Shown here one piece after another: positions 51,439-60,588 of a stretch of DNA of 64,000 nt; the stretch's first letter is position 1, and the number at the start of each line of letters is the position of its first letter. The stretch is taken from the NCBI GenBank assembly GCA_963674545.2, contig CAXXFB010000001.1, forward strand, positions 1,116,001 through 1,180,000, written 5' to 3'. Both the position numbers and the translations under genes were made by a program. The notes beneath the pieces are model-generated. The model saw only the letters and a program-made list of their open reading frames with translations, searched no databases and was not told the origin of the DNA. Source of the stretch: JABGQS01 sp963674545 (GTDB lineage: Bacteria; Bacillota; Clostridia; Christensenellales; SZUA-584).

Positions 51439-52593
51439 TTACCTAAGTCTGTCTTTCAACACGCTTACGCCCTTATCCATCTGAACGTCTTCGCCGCTGC
51501 CGTCATACTCAATATAGAAGTCAGGCTCTATGCCTTTGCCGTTTATATTCCTTCCGTTCGGTGTGAAATACTCTGATATAGTGAGCTTTAGCCCTGCCCC
51601 GGTATCATCCATAGGCAGAACAGCCTGGACGACTCCCTTGCCATAGGTAGTCGTTCCCACAACAGCGCCGTATTCATAGTCCTGCATAGCTCCGGCGAAT
51701 ATTTCAGAGGCTGAAGCAGTGTTTTCGTTTACAAGCACCGTGAACTTCATATCGATGCTGTCCGGCCCGCTGTATTCAGTTTCTCTGTTGCCATATTTAT
51801 CTTCTGTATAAACCAAAGTGCCTTCCGGCAGGATATCGTCCAGCATGTCTACCACTACGTTCAGGTATCCGCCCGGATTATCCCGCAGGTCTATTACTAC
51901 GCCTTTTGCTCCCTGCTCTTTAAAGAAATCCATAGCTTCTTTAAACTTGTCATACGCGTTTCCGCTGAACTGCATTATACTAAGATAGCCTATATTGTCT
52001 TCCAGCATCTCATATTCAGCCATATCTATAGTTATGACTCTTCGCTCCAGCTCATATGAATACTCTTCGCCGTTACGCAGTACACCAAGAGTTACGAATG
52101 TGCCTTCCTCTCCAGTACACATCACGCCGATTTCGTTTGTAGACAGGCCGGTCACGTCCTCGTTGTCTATCTTTACTATAAGGTCGCCTACCTGCATCCC
52201 CTGCTCCTCGGCAGAAGAGCCCGGGAAAAACTTTAATATCTCTGTATATCCCGTATCCTTGTTCTCAGATATCAGTATGCCAAGGCCGACGTATTCTCCC
52301 GCTGAGTTTTGGTTAAAAGCGTCGAATTCCTCCTGTGTGAAGTATACACTGTACGGATCGTCTAATGACTCGACCATTGCCTTTAGTCCGGCATCCTGTA
52401 CATCCTTTATGTCATAATCATAAAGATAATATTCGTCGATCATGTCTCCTACGCTGCCGAACTCATTTAGGTTGAGCGAATTCTCATCTCCGGCAAGCTT
52501 TTTCTGGTAAATGGCTATAGTAAGAAGGCAAGTCACCAAACACACTATAACTCCTGTGCTGACAGCCATCATAATAGCCTTCGATCTCTTCAT
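51439..52593 (-). CDS. CtpA-type S41 carboxy-terminal processing protease
   Basis: 384 aa. One N-terminal TM or signal anchor (about 7-27), a PDZ domain (about 100-180, with GLGILISENKDTGYTEI), and an S41 peptidase domain with catalytic Ser in ENTASASEIFAGAM and Lys in TTYGKGVVQ. Acts outside the membrane, degrading or maturing envelope proteins. The chain ends with ISEYFTPNGRNINGKGIEPD, standard for the family. GAGGTAG lies just before the ATG. Confidence 0.94.
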   Translation of the reverse strand: MKRSKAIMMAVSTGVIVCLVTCLLTIAIYQKKLAGDENSLNLNEFGSVGDMIDEYYLYDYDIKDVQDAGLKAMVESLDDPYSVYFTQEEFDAFNQNSAGEYVGLGILISENKDTGYTEILKFFPGSSAEEQGMQVGDLIVKIDNEDVTGLSTNEIGVMCTGEEGTFVTLGVLRNGEEYSYELERRVITIDMAEYEMLEDNIGYLSIMQFSGNAYDKFKEAMDFFKEQGAKGVVIDLRDNPGGYLNVVVDMLDDILPEGTLVYTEDKYGNRETEYSGPDSIDMKFTVLVNENTASASEIFAGAMQDYEYGAVVGTTTYGKGVVQAVLPMDDTGAGLKLTISEYFTPNGRNINGKGIEPDFYIEYDGSGEDVQMDKGVSVLKDRLR

Positions 52594-52651
52594 TAACTAC
52601 CTCCGTGTCCTATTCACCTTCTGCCTGTCTCTAAGGTATATTTACAGACAT

Positions 52652-52699
52652 ATAAAAAGCCTTCCTTTGCGGACCCGGACAGTACACAAAGAAAGGCTC
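52652..52699 (-). terminator. Terminator of the SH3/peptidoglycan-binding gene
   Basis: On the minus strand, 11 bp after the stop: AGCCTTTCTTTG / CAAAGGAAGGCT stem with a GC-rich loop, then TTTTTAT. Confidence 0.75.
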
Positions 52700-52709
52700 C
52701 ATGTTCAAA

Positions 52710-53870
52710 TCAATGCGCCATTCTGTAAGCGTAGTCTACACAATACTGATGCCTTGGGCATTCCTGACCCGTTTCATGAACTTTGGAATCATTAAAGTGT
52801 ATACAGAAGTGCCCGGGGAAATTGTTGTCCGGTGTTGGGCTAGCCAAGTGCGGCATACCATTCTGTGAAGCAGCATATGTCTTACTGCCGATAGTAACCC
52901 AGATTGCGCGCCTGTCCCAAGACCATGTTCCGCCGTATATCGACTTCATAATAGCTGTATCGGCTGTAGTGAGCGGCTCACAGTCCGCGTGCCACCATCC
53001 ACCAAATCTTCTTACTTTGAACTGCTTTCCTGTCTTAACATCAGTTACGGTTGCAATCGTGCCTTTTCTGAATACCTTTGCAATATCGTCCCAGGTTGAA
53101 AGCTTTACTTCTCCGGTTATGCCGAACATTTCGGCAACCGTCGTAGTTATATCGTTGTCGCCAAAGACGAGCGCGTAAGTCTCTTCTCCGACAATACCGT
53201 CCTGTGCGACTCCTGCGGCTTTCTGGAAAGCCTTGACTGCACCTTCGGTAACATCGCCATAATATCCGGTGGCGTTTGCTACCATAAAATGCCTTCTTCT
53301 AAGTTCTAGCTGAAGGTCTTTAACAGCAGCGCCCTGCATACCTTTTTTAAGTATGTTCATGACGTGGTCTGCTGTACTTATCTTAAGATAATCACTATAC
53401 ACATATCCGGTGAGTGTCTGAGTATTTCCTTCTTCACCAGTGATTACTTCTATCTGATACCATTCACCGCAGAAATTTATGATTGTTACGCCTGTACCCT
53501 CATCAAGCTTTGTTATTATGTTGGAATAGACACCGGGATTTTCTCTCATATTGAGCCCGCCTGTCTGTACATGCGCAATCATATAGTCTTTTGACGGCAG
53601 GAAAACGTATTCAGTGCTTATGTATCCCCTGTAGTTGCCATATATAATGCGATACCAGCCCTCCTGCTCTTCGCAGAAAACACCGATCCTCGTCCCCTCA
53701 CTAAGCTGAGTTATCACCGGAGCATCCGTTGAAGGCCTCATCCTCATGTTGACTTCGTCTCCGATAACGGTGGCATCTTCGAAATAAGGCATTGCGTTTG
53801 CAGTTGAAACAGGTGCAAACACTGCCAGGCAAAGTGCTATGGTAATCAGTATCAAAACAGGTCTTTTCAT
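52710..53870 (-). CDS. Secreted protein with two SH3b domains and a peptidoglycan-binding domain
   Basis: 386 aa, cell-envelope protein. A signal peptide of about 26 residues ends at STANA. Two bacterial SH3 domains follow (about 33-92 with EVNMRMRPSTDAPV, and 98-165 with GGLNMRENPGVYS), then a PG_binding_1 domain (about 172-232, LKKGMQGAAVKDLQLEL) and a C-terminal domain of 140 residues. That domain contains many Trp/His/Cys residues (GGWWHADCEP, HFCIHFNDSKVH, CPRHQYCVDYAYR) and resembles cell-wall-associated proteins of clostridia. It probably binds or remodels peptidoglycan. Confidence 0.88.
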   Translation of the reverse strand: MKRPVLILITIALCLAVFAPVSTANAMPYFEDATVIGDEVNMRMRPSTDAPVITQLSEGTRIGVFCEEQEGWYRIIYGNYRGYISTEYVFLPSKDYMIAHVQTGGLNMRENPGVYSNIITKLDEGTGVTIINFCGEWYQIEVITGEEGNTQTLTGYVYSDYLKISTADHVMNILKKGMQGAAVKDLQLELRRRHFMVANATGYYGDVTEGAVKAFQKAAGVAQDGIVGEETYALVFGDNDITTTVAEMFGITGEVKLSTWDDIAKVFRKGTIATVTDVKTGKQFKVRRFGGWWHADCEPLTTADTAIMKSIYGGTWSWDRRAIWVTIGSKTYAASQNGMPHLASPTPDNNFPGHFCIHFNDSKVHETGQECPRHQYCVDYAYRMAH

Positions 53871-53971
53871 CAGTCCTCACCTTGTCGATAATCTATCAGA
53901 AACATTATACTCGCTTTAAATTACCATGTCAAAAGAACGGGGCTTTTTCCATAGAATGTTCACAAAAATTT

Positions 53972-54937
53972 CTAGTATTCGAATTCGTCACTTACCGGCT
54001 TTTTTACTACTATTTTGTTTTTACCTACGAACATAACTACAGCTATTGCAGCCAGAAGAAGCGCTATCGGTATAAGCTCTGACGGGCTACCAAAAACACT
54101 GCTTGTATCCGGCTCAAAGCTTACTCCTTCGAATACTATTATTCTATAGTCAAGATCGACAAATGAAACCTCAAGATTGGCGAAAAGCCCCTGCGCGAAG
54201 TTCCATGCAAAGTGCATACCAAAAGCTCCCCATATGCTGTTCGTCCGGATGACATAGAACCCGAAAAATGAACCAAGCAGAAAAATCTGCACAATAGACA
54301 GCACTGTCATTCCTTCGTTTACGATATGAAGCATCGCAAACACTACAGAAGATATGACGACGCCCCAGAACATGCCAACTCTTCTGCTTGCGGCCGTCAT
54401 AAGATAGCCCCTGAAAAGAAGCTCTTCGGCAGCTGACTGAATCATGAACGCAAAAAGCATCGTAATCAGCAGCGGTTTTGCCGCCGTGAAGTATATCGTG
54501 TCATATTCTGTTATAAGAGTAGGCAGAAGCAGTACGAACAGCACAAGCACGCCAACGGCTGCACCTATAATATACTTAAGTACAAAACGGGTTTTAACCA
54601 GTCCAATCATCCTGAGCTTTTTCTTCTCAATAGCCCTTGCTTCTATTATAATCAGGCCTATAAGAAGAGCCATGCTGAAAAGTAAGATTAAAATGAACGG
54701 CTGAGAATATATCATCTGCATCAGTTTGTTCACAATATCGTCAAATGAACCACCCAAAATGCTCGGGTCTGCAAACATCTCTGAGCCGATATAAAAAACA
54801 CCTATTACCGACGCAGCTACGTTGTATATCATGTATATCGCCAGCGCTATCAGGCATGAAATGATGACCCTCGGATTGAACCGGGTGTCATCAATGCCTT
54901 CCATCATCTTCGGCCTCTCTATTGTGTATTTATTCAT
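53972..54937 (-). CDS. CPBP-family intramembrane metalloprotease
   Basis: 321 aa with about eight TM segments. The abortive-infection/CAAX-type catalytic motifs are present: EELLFRGYL near 164, FAMLHIVNEG near 198, and HFAWNF near 243. Members are prenyl-protein processing or bacteriocin self-immunity type peptidases. Here the target is unknown. The C-terminal TM is followed by a short basic tail. GGGAG precedes the start at 54937. Confidence 0.9.
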   Translation of the reverse strand: MNKYTIERPKMMEGIDDTRFNPRVIISCLIALAIYMIYNVAASVIGVFYIGSEMFADPSILGGSFDDIVNKLMQMIYSQPFILILLFSMALLIGLIIIEARAIEKKKLRMIGLVKTRFVLKYIIGAAVGVLVLFVLLLPTLITEYDTIYFTAAKPLLITMLFAFMIQSAAEELLFRGYLMTAASRRVGMFWGVVISSVVFAMLHIVNEGMTVLSIVQIFLLGSFFGFYVIRTNSIWGAFGMHFAWNFAQGLFANLEVSFVDLDYRIIVFEGVSFEPDTSSVFGSPSELIPIALLLAAIAVVMFVGKNKIVVKKPVSDEFEY

Positions 54938-54964
54938 ATACTCTCCCTGGCCAAAGAAAATGGC

Positions 54965-55729
54965 CTAGTTCATCTGCTGCCCGCCTGTAATGTTGATTGC
55001 TTGACCTGTCATATACTCCGCTTCATCACTGGCAAGGAACACAAGCAGATTTGCAACATCATCATATCTGCATCCACGCTTGAGCGGCACCTGATCTATA
55101 TACTTCTGTCTTACTTCCTCTTCCGTTATGCCCTGATTCTTTGCATACTGTTTGAACAAGCTGTTTACCCAAAGCGGTGAATCAAGAAGATTACCCGGAC
55201 ATATTGCGTTTACCCTTATGTTCTCTTCAGCAAGCTCCAGCGCCAGGCTCTGAACGAGGCCGATCCCTCCGAATTTGCTTGCTGCATATGCAGAATTCTT
55301 GTATGAGCCTTTTTTACCTGATTTGGAATTTATCTGAATAATGCTTCCCTTTTTCATGTACATCACAGCAGCCTTTGCCGTATTAAAGAAACCGCACAGA
55401 TTTACATCTATTACCTTCTTCCATCTGTCTGTGTCCATCTCACGGACTGCTCCTGAAAACAGAATCGCTGCATTTGATACAAAAATATCTATGCCGCCGA
55501 GATGGTCGTTTGCTTTTTTCATGAACTGTTCACAAGAAGTATAGTCGGATACGTCCAGCGAAAATGCCTGTGCACCCTCGATCTGCGAAGCGGTCTGCTT
55601 TGCGCCTTCCTCATTAAGGTCGCCTATTACCACTCTTGCGCCTTCCTGAGCCATCCTTTTTGCCAGCGCCTCTCCAAGGCCCTGCGCTCCGCCTGTGATC
55701 ACTGCTCTCTTTCCTTCTAATCTTTTCAT
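54965..55729 (-). CDS. Short-chain dehydrogenase, sorbitol-6-phosphate dehydrogenase-like
   Basis: 254 aa from the ATG at 55729 (AGGAGG 4 bases upstream). NAD(P) site GGAQGLGEALA near 12, NAA motif VSNAAILF near 84, Ser..Tyr-x-x-x-Lys at AYAASK near 150, and C-terminal GQAINITGGQQMN, a tail seen in SrlD and related polyol dehydrogenases. Sugar or polyol substrate is likely but not proven. Single gene. Confidence 0.86.
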   Translation of the reverse strand: MKRLEGKRAVITGGAQGLGEALAKRMAQEGARVVIGDLNEEGAKQTASQIEGAQAFSLDVSDYTSCEQFMKKANDHLGGIDIFVSNAAILFSGAVREMDTDRWKKVIDVNLCGFFNTAKAAVMYMKKGSIIQINSKSGKKGSYKNSAYAASKFGGIGLVQSLALELAEENIRVNAICPGNLLDSPLWVNSLFKQYAKNQGITEEEVRQKYIDQVPLKRGCRYDDVANLLVFLASDEAEYMTGQAINITGGQQMN

Positions 55730-55888
55730 ATTTCCTCCTAAATATATAAAAATATTTAATAATATAAGCATAAAATCTATATTATCATTTTACTTAAAAA
55801 CACAGATTAAGTCCAGTCAATTGACGAATATAAAATTTTTCTCTTATACTTTACGTTAACTGAATATTTAAAATAATTATATTATCTC

Positions 55889-55928
55889 TTGACGTTACAT
55901 TATTTGTTACGTTATAATACATGTAACG
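55889..55928 (+). promoter_or_regulatory. Promoter with overlapping operator of the ArsR-type/MFS operon
   Basis: TTGACG (55889-55894), 18 bp, TATAAT (55913-55918), 32 bp before the ATG. Inverted arms CGTTACAT (55893-55900) and ATGTAACG (55921-55928), with GTTACG in the middle, overlap both promoter boxes. This suggests autorepression by the ArsR-type protein. Confidence 0.65.
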
Positions 55929-55950
55929 ATTAGTAAGGAGTGCTTGTAAA

Positions 55951-56514
55951 ATGTCAAAAAAGATAGTGTCTCTTTCCAGCATTGAAGACCTAAAGATTTT
56001 CATGAGCCCTGTACGCCAGCAGCTTCTTCGCTGCCTTCACATAAGCGGTGAGCCTATGACTGCCAAAGATTTGGCAGGCTGTCTTGATGTTTCACCCTCA
56101 TCTGCAAAACACCACCTTGGCAGGCTCGAGAGCTTAGGGCTTGTCAAGCTTGACCATACCGGCAAAATAAACGGTATAACTGCACGCTACTATACCTTTA
56201 CAGACGTTACTGTAAACATAGGCGCAGAAAACAATGATGACCTTGAGAGCGAACGTATCTCAATAATTCGCAACCTTATAAACAATACTCTTGACGGGCT
56301 ATACAGCATTGCAAAATCCGGCATATCTAAAGAAGAGATGATTGGATATGGGGATTTTCTGCATGGCGTTGTTCATCTTTCCCCGGATGATTCAAAAAAA
56401 CTTCACCAGCTGATCTCTGAGTTTCTTGATTCTCATGAAACCAAAACACCGGGGAGCAACCCCTGGGAATATGCGCTCGTCTTTTATAATACAGACCACC
56501 CGAACAAAAAATGA
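55951..56514 (+). CDS. ArsR-type winged-helix transcriptional regulator
   Basis: 187 aa. An N-terminal winged helix (about 12-75) carries MSPVRQQLLRCLHISGEPMTAKDLAGCLDVSPSSAKHHL-type recognition sequence, as in ArsR/HTH_20 regulators. The C-terminal helical region is of unknown ligand specificity. No metal-binding Cys motif of true ArsR repressors is seen. AGGAG lies 8 bases before the ATG. The stop overlaps the MFS start by 4 bp (ATGA), so the two are coupled. Confidence 0.85.
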   Translation: MSKKIVSLSSIEDLKIFMSPVRQQLLRCLHISGEPMTAKDLAGCLDVSPSSAKHHLGRLESLGLVKLDHTGKINGITARYYTFTDVTVNIGAENNDDLESERISIIRNLINNTLDGLYSIAKSGISKEEMIGYGDFLHGVVHLSPDDSKKLHQLISEFLDSHETKTPGSNPWEYALVFYNTDHPNKK

Positions 56515-57761
56515 AAATGAAAAAATCGTACCTTTCCCTGCTGTTCATCAGCTATTTTGCTACCGGCATCATAGTCCCAGTCCTGAGTCTTATAATAATC
56601 GCACGAGGCTGTACACTGCCCGAGATAGCGATATTGATGGGGATATATTCCTTTACGGTTTTTATACTTGAGCTGCCTAGCGGTATACTCTCTGATATGC
56701 TCGGGCGCAAAAAGATTTTCCTGATATCCTGTGCATTAAATCTTGCTGCATCATTTAGTCTTCTTTTTATATCCGGCTTTGTGCTTCTTATCCCGGCAAT
56801 GATGGTTTTTGGAGCCGGCAGAGCTTTCTCCACCGGTTCGATCGATGCACTGCTGCTAGACGACTATATTGAAACACATGGAAAGGAAGGCCTTTCTAAG
56901 GCTACCAGCGCACTTGCCATAGTTGAAACAACAGGTATTTGCGCAGGCACTATTCTTGGCGGGTTTCTGCCGGGATTATCAGAGCGCTTATCCGGGCTTG
57001 GCTCTTTCGACTTGAGCCTCATTGTTCGCGCAGTAATCTTCAGCGCTCTGATAGTTTTAACTTTTATCTTCATTAAAGAAGAAAAGCCGCACGAAGAACA
57101 TCGTATAAGTCTTAAAACACATTTACGTACCGGCTTTAGTTTCTTGAAATCGAGTCCGATTGTTGTTTTGCTTGCTTTCTCATTCATGCTTGCCGGGCTG
57201 TTCGTTGCACCCGTCGAAGCTTACTGGCAGCCGGCTTTTACTGCACTGCTGCCAAGTGACAGCCTGCTCTATACAGTTGGGCTGTTATCCTTTGGCACTT
57301 TTGCATTTGCCGCAGCCGGTACGCTGTTTGCAAAGCGGTTTGTGCTGTCTTCAGAAAATCATCTGGGCGTCAAATACACTGTTTCAAGACTGCTGCTATT
57401 TGGAGTGTTCATCATACTTGCATTACAAAAGAATGTTATCTGGTTCGGCGGAATGTTCATTCTTTTATACTTTATATTCGCGGGCTCTAATGTTATCGGC
57501 AGCACTATGCTGAACCTAGAAGTTCCTGCTGCTCTGCGTGCAAGTATGCTCTCGCTAATATCGCTTTTCTTTCAGGCGGGCGCTATGCTTTCGCCACTGT
57601 TCTCTTCCGTAATAGTAGAAAAGAATTCCATAAGCACTCTATGGTTCACTTTTGGCATTTCTCTGGTCGTACTCTCGCTGATAGCCGGCTTGGCGCTTAT
57701 CAGATTATATAAAAGAAAAACCGACGAAAAGCAGCAGCAAGACACAAGCAAAGCGCGGTAA
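56511..57761 (+). CDS. MFS transporter, probable drug or small-molecule exporter
   Basis: 416 aa with 12 predicted TM segments. The motif A equivalent GILSDMLGRKKIF near 61-73 and the central loop with KEEKPHEEHR match major facilitator exporters. The start ATG overlaps the regulator stop, and expression should follow that regulator. Substrate unknown. Loss of repression by a toxic compound is the usual arrangement for such pairs. Confidence 0.88.
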   Translation: MKMKKSYLSLLFISYFATGIIVPVLSLIIIARGCTLPEIAILMGIYSFTVFILELPSGILSDMLGRKKIFLISCALNLAASFSLLFISGFVLLIPAMMVFGAGRAFSTGSIDALLLDDYIETHGKEGLSKATSALAIVETTGICAGTILGGFLPGLSERLSGLGSFDLSLIVRAVIFSALIVLTFIFIKEEKPHEEHRISLKTHLRTGFSFLKSSPIVVLLAFSFMLAGLFVAPVEAYWQPAFTALLPSDSLLYTVGLLSFGTFAFAAAGTLFAKRFVLSSENHLGVKYTVSRLLLFGVFIILALQKNVIWFGGMFILLYFIFAGSNVIGSTMLNLEVPAALRASMLSLISLFFQAGAMLSPLFSSVIVEKNSISTLWFTFGISLVVLSLIAGLALIRLYKRKTDEKQQQDTSKAR

Positions 57762-57856
57762 CTTTGCTGCTAAAAAATAAATGGAATTCTCAAAAATATA
57801 TTGGCACTTTCAAAAAATTGTGTTATAATCACTTTCTGTGCGAAGCAGTAAAAAGC

Positions 57857-57932
57857 GCCAATGTAGCTCAGTTGGCAGAGCGGCTCATTCGTAATGAGCA
57901 GGTCAGCGGTTCGAATCCGCTCATTGGCTCCA
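57857..57932 (+). tRNA. tRNA-Thr (anticodon CGT)
   Basis: 76 nt with encoded CCA. Acceptor GCCAATG / CATTGGC, anticodon stem GCTCA / TGAGC around TTCGTAA giving CGT, and T-loop GGTTCGAATCC. Confidence 0.94.
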
Positions 57933-57961
57933 ATCACACTTGCTCCCGCCAACATATATAT

Positions 57962-58038
<77 letters not shown>

Positions 58039-58044
58039 AGAGAA

Positions 58045-58076
58045 AACGTTCCGCTTTTTGCGAGGCGTTTTTTCTT
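58045..58076 (+). terminator. Terminator of the tRNA-Thr/tRNA-Pro unit
   Basis: AACG..CGC / GCG..CGTT stem followed by a TTTTTT run, 7 bp after the tRNA-Pro CCA. Confidence 0.6.
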
Positions 58077-58195
58077 TTCCGAATGATGTATTTTGAATCT
58101 GCTAAAAAAGGCCGCGGCCTGCTGTTCGATTTGAAACCCGCCTTAGTTAAAACCTTTTCTGTCTTGATGAATATATATGGCTGACGGCCTCCGTC

Positions 58196-58247
58196 TTCAA
58201 ATCCTGTCACCCACGTCGGAGCAAAGTTCGCTATGCTCCGTTTTTTT
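58196..58247 (+). repeat. Copy of the tRNA-Pro 3' end plus terminator (att-like scar)
   Basis: TTCAAATCCTGTCACCC at 58196-58212 is a 17-bp exact repeat of tRNA-Pro 58016-58032. It is followed by a hairpin CGGAGCA / TGCTCCG (58217-58240) with seven T. This is the pattern left when an element integrates at a tRNA 3' end and restores the gene. 58080-58330 holds nothing else but a hairpin at 58284-58309. Confidence 0.65.
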
Positions 58248-58416
58248 ACAAAAACATCCGCCCGCTTCCTTGCTCCTCCTTTTCCCCACAAAGCCATAGC
58301 TTTGCGGGGGCCTCTTTTCTCATTCATATTGTTTATATAGTACTATTTAAGCGTTTCATCATTTTATTCAGTATGCTATAATATGGCTATCTATTATTGA
58401 AGGTGAGATTTTAAAA

Positions 58417-59316
58417 ATGGCAGATATAAAGTTATTTTCAATTCATGGAGGCGTAAACGAGTTGCCTTCAACATCTGTAACTTTAGAAAAAGAACTCCAA
58501 ACACTTATTGAACAAAATATGCAGACTTTTTTTAGTACAGCTTTCATTAAAAGTGAGCTATCTATTACAAACGGAAGAATTGACAGTTTAGGTCTAGATG
58601 AGAACTTTTGTCCTGTGATTTTTGAATATAAGCGAAGCAAAGATGAGAACGTAATAAACCAAGGATTATTCTATCTCGATTGGTTATTAGACCATAAAGC
58701 GGATTTCAAATTCCTTGTCATGGATTCATTGGGTCTGGAAATCGCAAATAAAATCGATTGGAGCTTCCCTCAAGTTATTTGCATAGCAAGCAACTTTACG
58801 AAGTTTGATGAACACGCCGTAAATCAAATGCAAAGAAATATTAAGCTCGTAAGATACAATAAATTTGGCAATGATTTAATTATGTTCGAACACATAAACA
58901 CCCCTAACGTAAAGCCCGTTTTTGATACCGAGGCTGCTGATAGCATAGGTAAGACTACAACAGCCCAGAAAACATTCCTACAAATGTATGAAACTGCCCC
59001 AGAGAAATTGAAGAACATATATCTTTCAATTAAAGATTTTATCCTATCTTTAGGAGATGATGTTTCTGAAAATCAGCTAAAGCTATATGTTGCGTTTCGA
59101 AAAGTAAGAAATATTGCATGTGTAGAAATGTATGCAAGTAAGGTCTTGATCCACTTAAGTATCGATCCGAAAAGCGTTGAATTAATTAAAGGTTTTACAC
59201 GTGATATGAGTAATATCGGCCATTATGGCACAGGCAATTTACAGGTCAATATTAAAAGCGAAGCTGACTTTGAGAAAGCTAAATCATTGATTGAAAGAGC
59301 GTATAACGAGAATTAA
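58417..59316 (+). CDS. Putative PD-(D/E)XK nuclease with DUF5655-like C-terminus
   Basis: 299 aa cytoplasmic. The N-terminal region (about 20-130) carries the nuclease-like core GRIDSLGLDENFCPVIFEYKRS near 53-74 (D..E.K catalytic arrangement), as in NucS/DUF91-like proteins. The C-terminal 100 residues (YLSIKDFILSLGDDVSENQLKLYVAFRK..) resemble the DUF5655 domain. It is AT-rich compared with the flanking core genes, next to tRNA-Pro and its duplicated end, and followed 24 bp later by a membrane-anchored protein. A defence or element-maintenance role is possible but unproven. Confidence 0.75.
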   Translation: MADIKLFSIHGGVNELPSTSVTLEKELQTLIEQNMQTFFSTAFIKSELSITNGRIDSLGLDENFCPVIFEYKRSKDENVINQGLFYLDWLLDHKADFKFLVMDSLGLEIANKIDWSFPQVICIASNFTKFDEHAVNQMQRNIKLVRYNKFGNDLIMFEHINTPNVKPVFDTEAADSIGKTTTAQKTFLQMYETAPEKLKNIYLSIKDFILSLGDDVSENQLKLYVAFRKVRNIACVEMYASKVLIHLSIDPKSVELIKGFTRDMSNIGHYGTGNLQVNIKSEADFEKAKSLIERAYNEN

Positions 59317-59340
59317 AGAATCGTTCTAAAGAGGTGAAAA

Positions 59341-59952
59341 ATGAATCCAGTAAATATATGGGAAATAATAACTGCAATAAGCACATCACTAACAGTAATT
59401 ATAGCGTTATTTATAGCATTATTCGGAGAAAGAATTCGAAAACAACTAAATAGACCATTTTTGAGGTTGACGATTTCTAATCAATGCGGTGAGATTAATT
59501 ATATCAACAACCATGAACCAGCATTCTTCTATTTTCTACACGTTTCAAATACAAAGTGGCGATTACCAGCGAATGATGCACAAGTTTTTCTAATTAAGCT
59601 TGAAGACAAGATGGCTGGGTTGAAATGGCAAGATACAAACGGAATCCCCCTTCGCTGGAAGCATCACGAGTACTATAAAGGACGCATGCTTATTGGTTGT
59701 GATATAGATTGTGACATTTGCTCCATAAATAAATTAGGTTTTTTTATGGATTTTGAATTATACTCATATAATACAATGAGATTTCTAGAAAACTCAAGAT
59801 CGAGCTGTGATTTAATTGCCGATTATCAGATTAAGTATAATGAGGGCGTATCTAAAAAATTTAGATTTCACTTTAAGTGGGATGGAGTGTTTGATGAAAA
59901 TCCTAACAATATGAAAAAACATTTTTCTTTAAAGGAAATCAACTCTAAATAA
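59341..59952 (+). CDS. Hypothetical protein with one N-terminal transmembrane segment
   Basis: 203 aa. One hydrophobic segment near 8-29 (ITAISTSLTVIIALFIALF), then a basic stretch GERIRKQL and a soluble domain. The rest contains Cys pairs (DIDCDICSIN) and aromatic-rich strands. No family recognised. GAGG precedes the ATG. It reads with the nuclease gene 24 bp upstream, and the two have similar AT-rich composition, so they probably arrived together. Confidence 0.7.
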   Translation: MNPVNIWEIITAISTSLTVIIALFIALFGERIRKQLNRPFLRLTISNQCGEINYINNHEPAFFYFLHVSNTKWRLPANDAQVFLIKLEDKMAGLKWQDTNGIPLRWKHHEYYKGRMLIGCDIDCDICSINKLGFFMDFELYSYNTMRFLENSRSSCDLIADYQIKYNEGVSKKFRFHFKWDGVFDENPNNMKKHFSLKEINSK

Positions 59953-60098
59953 TGGTATTTAATTTTTAGTTTTAATAAATATTATTACTTAATATGATTT
60001 TTATAAGTAACTTATTTTAATCTGGATTTCTATATTCCAAATCAAAATAAATACAAAAAAGGGCCCCGTCGGCCCTTATGTATGCAAAAGAGTATCCA

Positions 60099-60510
60099 TC
60101 ATTGGTCTGTTTCCAGCCCAATACTTTTATATTTTTCTATCCTCTGCTTCAATTCATCTGTGCTCAGTCTTCTACCATCCGCAAACATAGCATTTCTAAT
60201 ATCCTTCGTTGTGGCTTTCTCATGCCCCACCAGCGCCCATGCCGAGTCGGTAAGGTGCGCAAACATATGCTCGCTCAATTTCTCGCATATGAACGACTGC
60301 CTCGGCTGGTTGATGTCCTCTCCGCTTATCTGCATAAACCCATACCTGCCGTACAGCTCCATCACACGCTCAAGCTGTTGCGTGGTGTTCCACATCAGCA
60401 TGTATGCAATGGCGTCAAAGCCAATATCCCGGCACTCGGTTATAACCTCTTCCAGATAATCATCCTCAAACTTCTGCGCCTTCTTGTCCTTCGTCGGAGC
60501 TCCCCCTCTT
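60099..60510 (-). pseudogene. C-terminal fragment of a PHP-domain phosphoesterase
   Basis: Minus-strand reading from about 60510 gives ..KKAQKFEDDYLEEVITECRDIGFDAIAY.. QLERVMELYGRYGFMQISGEDIN.. QSFIC and ends at 60099. LERVMEL..QISGEDIN.xRQSFIC is the C-terminal part of PHP-type phosphoesterases, which are normally near 300-400 aa. An in-frame TGA stands just upstream at about 60519, and no start with a ribosome site is visible. An ATG at 60401 gives only 100 aa. Truncated relic in the accessory stretch after tRNA-Pro. Confidence 0.6.
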
Positions 60511-60588
60511 CAAATCACTTCATGCTACGCTGGTTCAAAGTCCGCATTATATTATGAAGTCTATTTATATACTGCTCCTTTGCCTATT

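Noticed and set aside
54300..54937. CPBP protease as a phage abortive-infection gene
   Set aside because: The family is widespread in Firmicute core genomes and the neighbours are housekeeping genes; nothing supports a defence role here.
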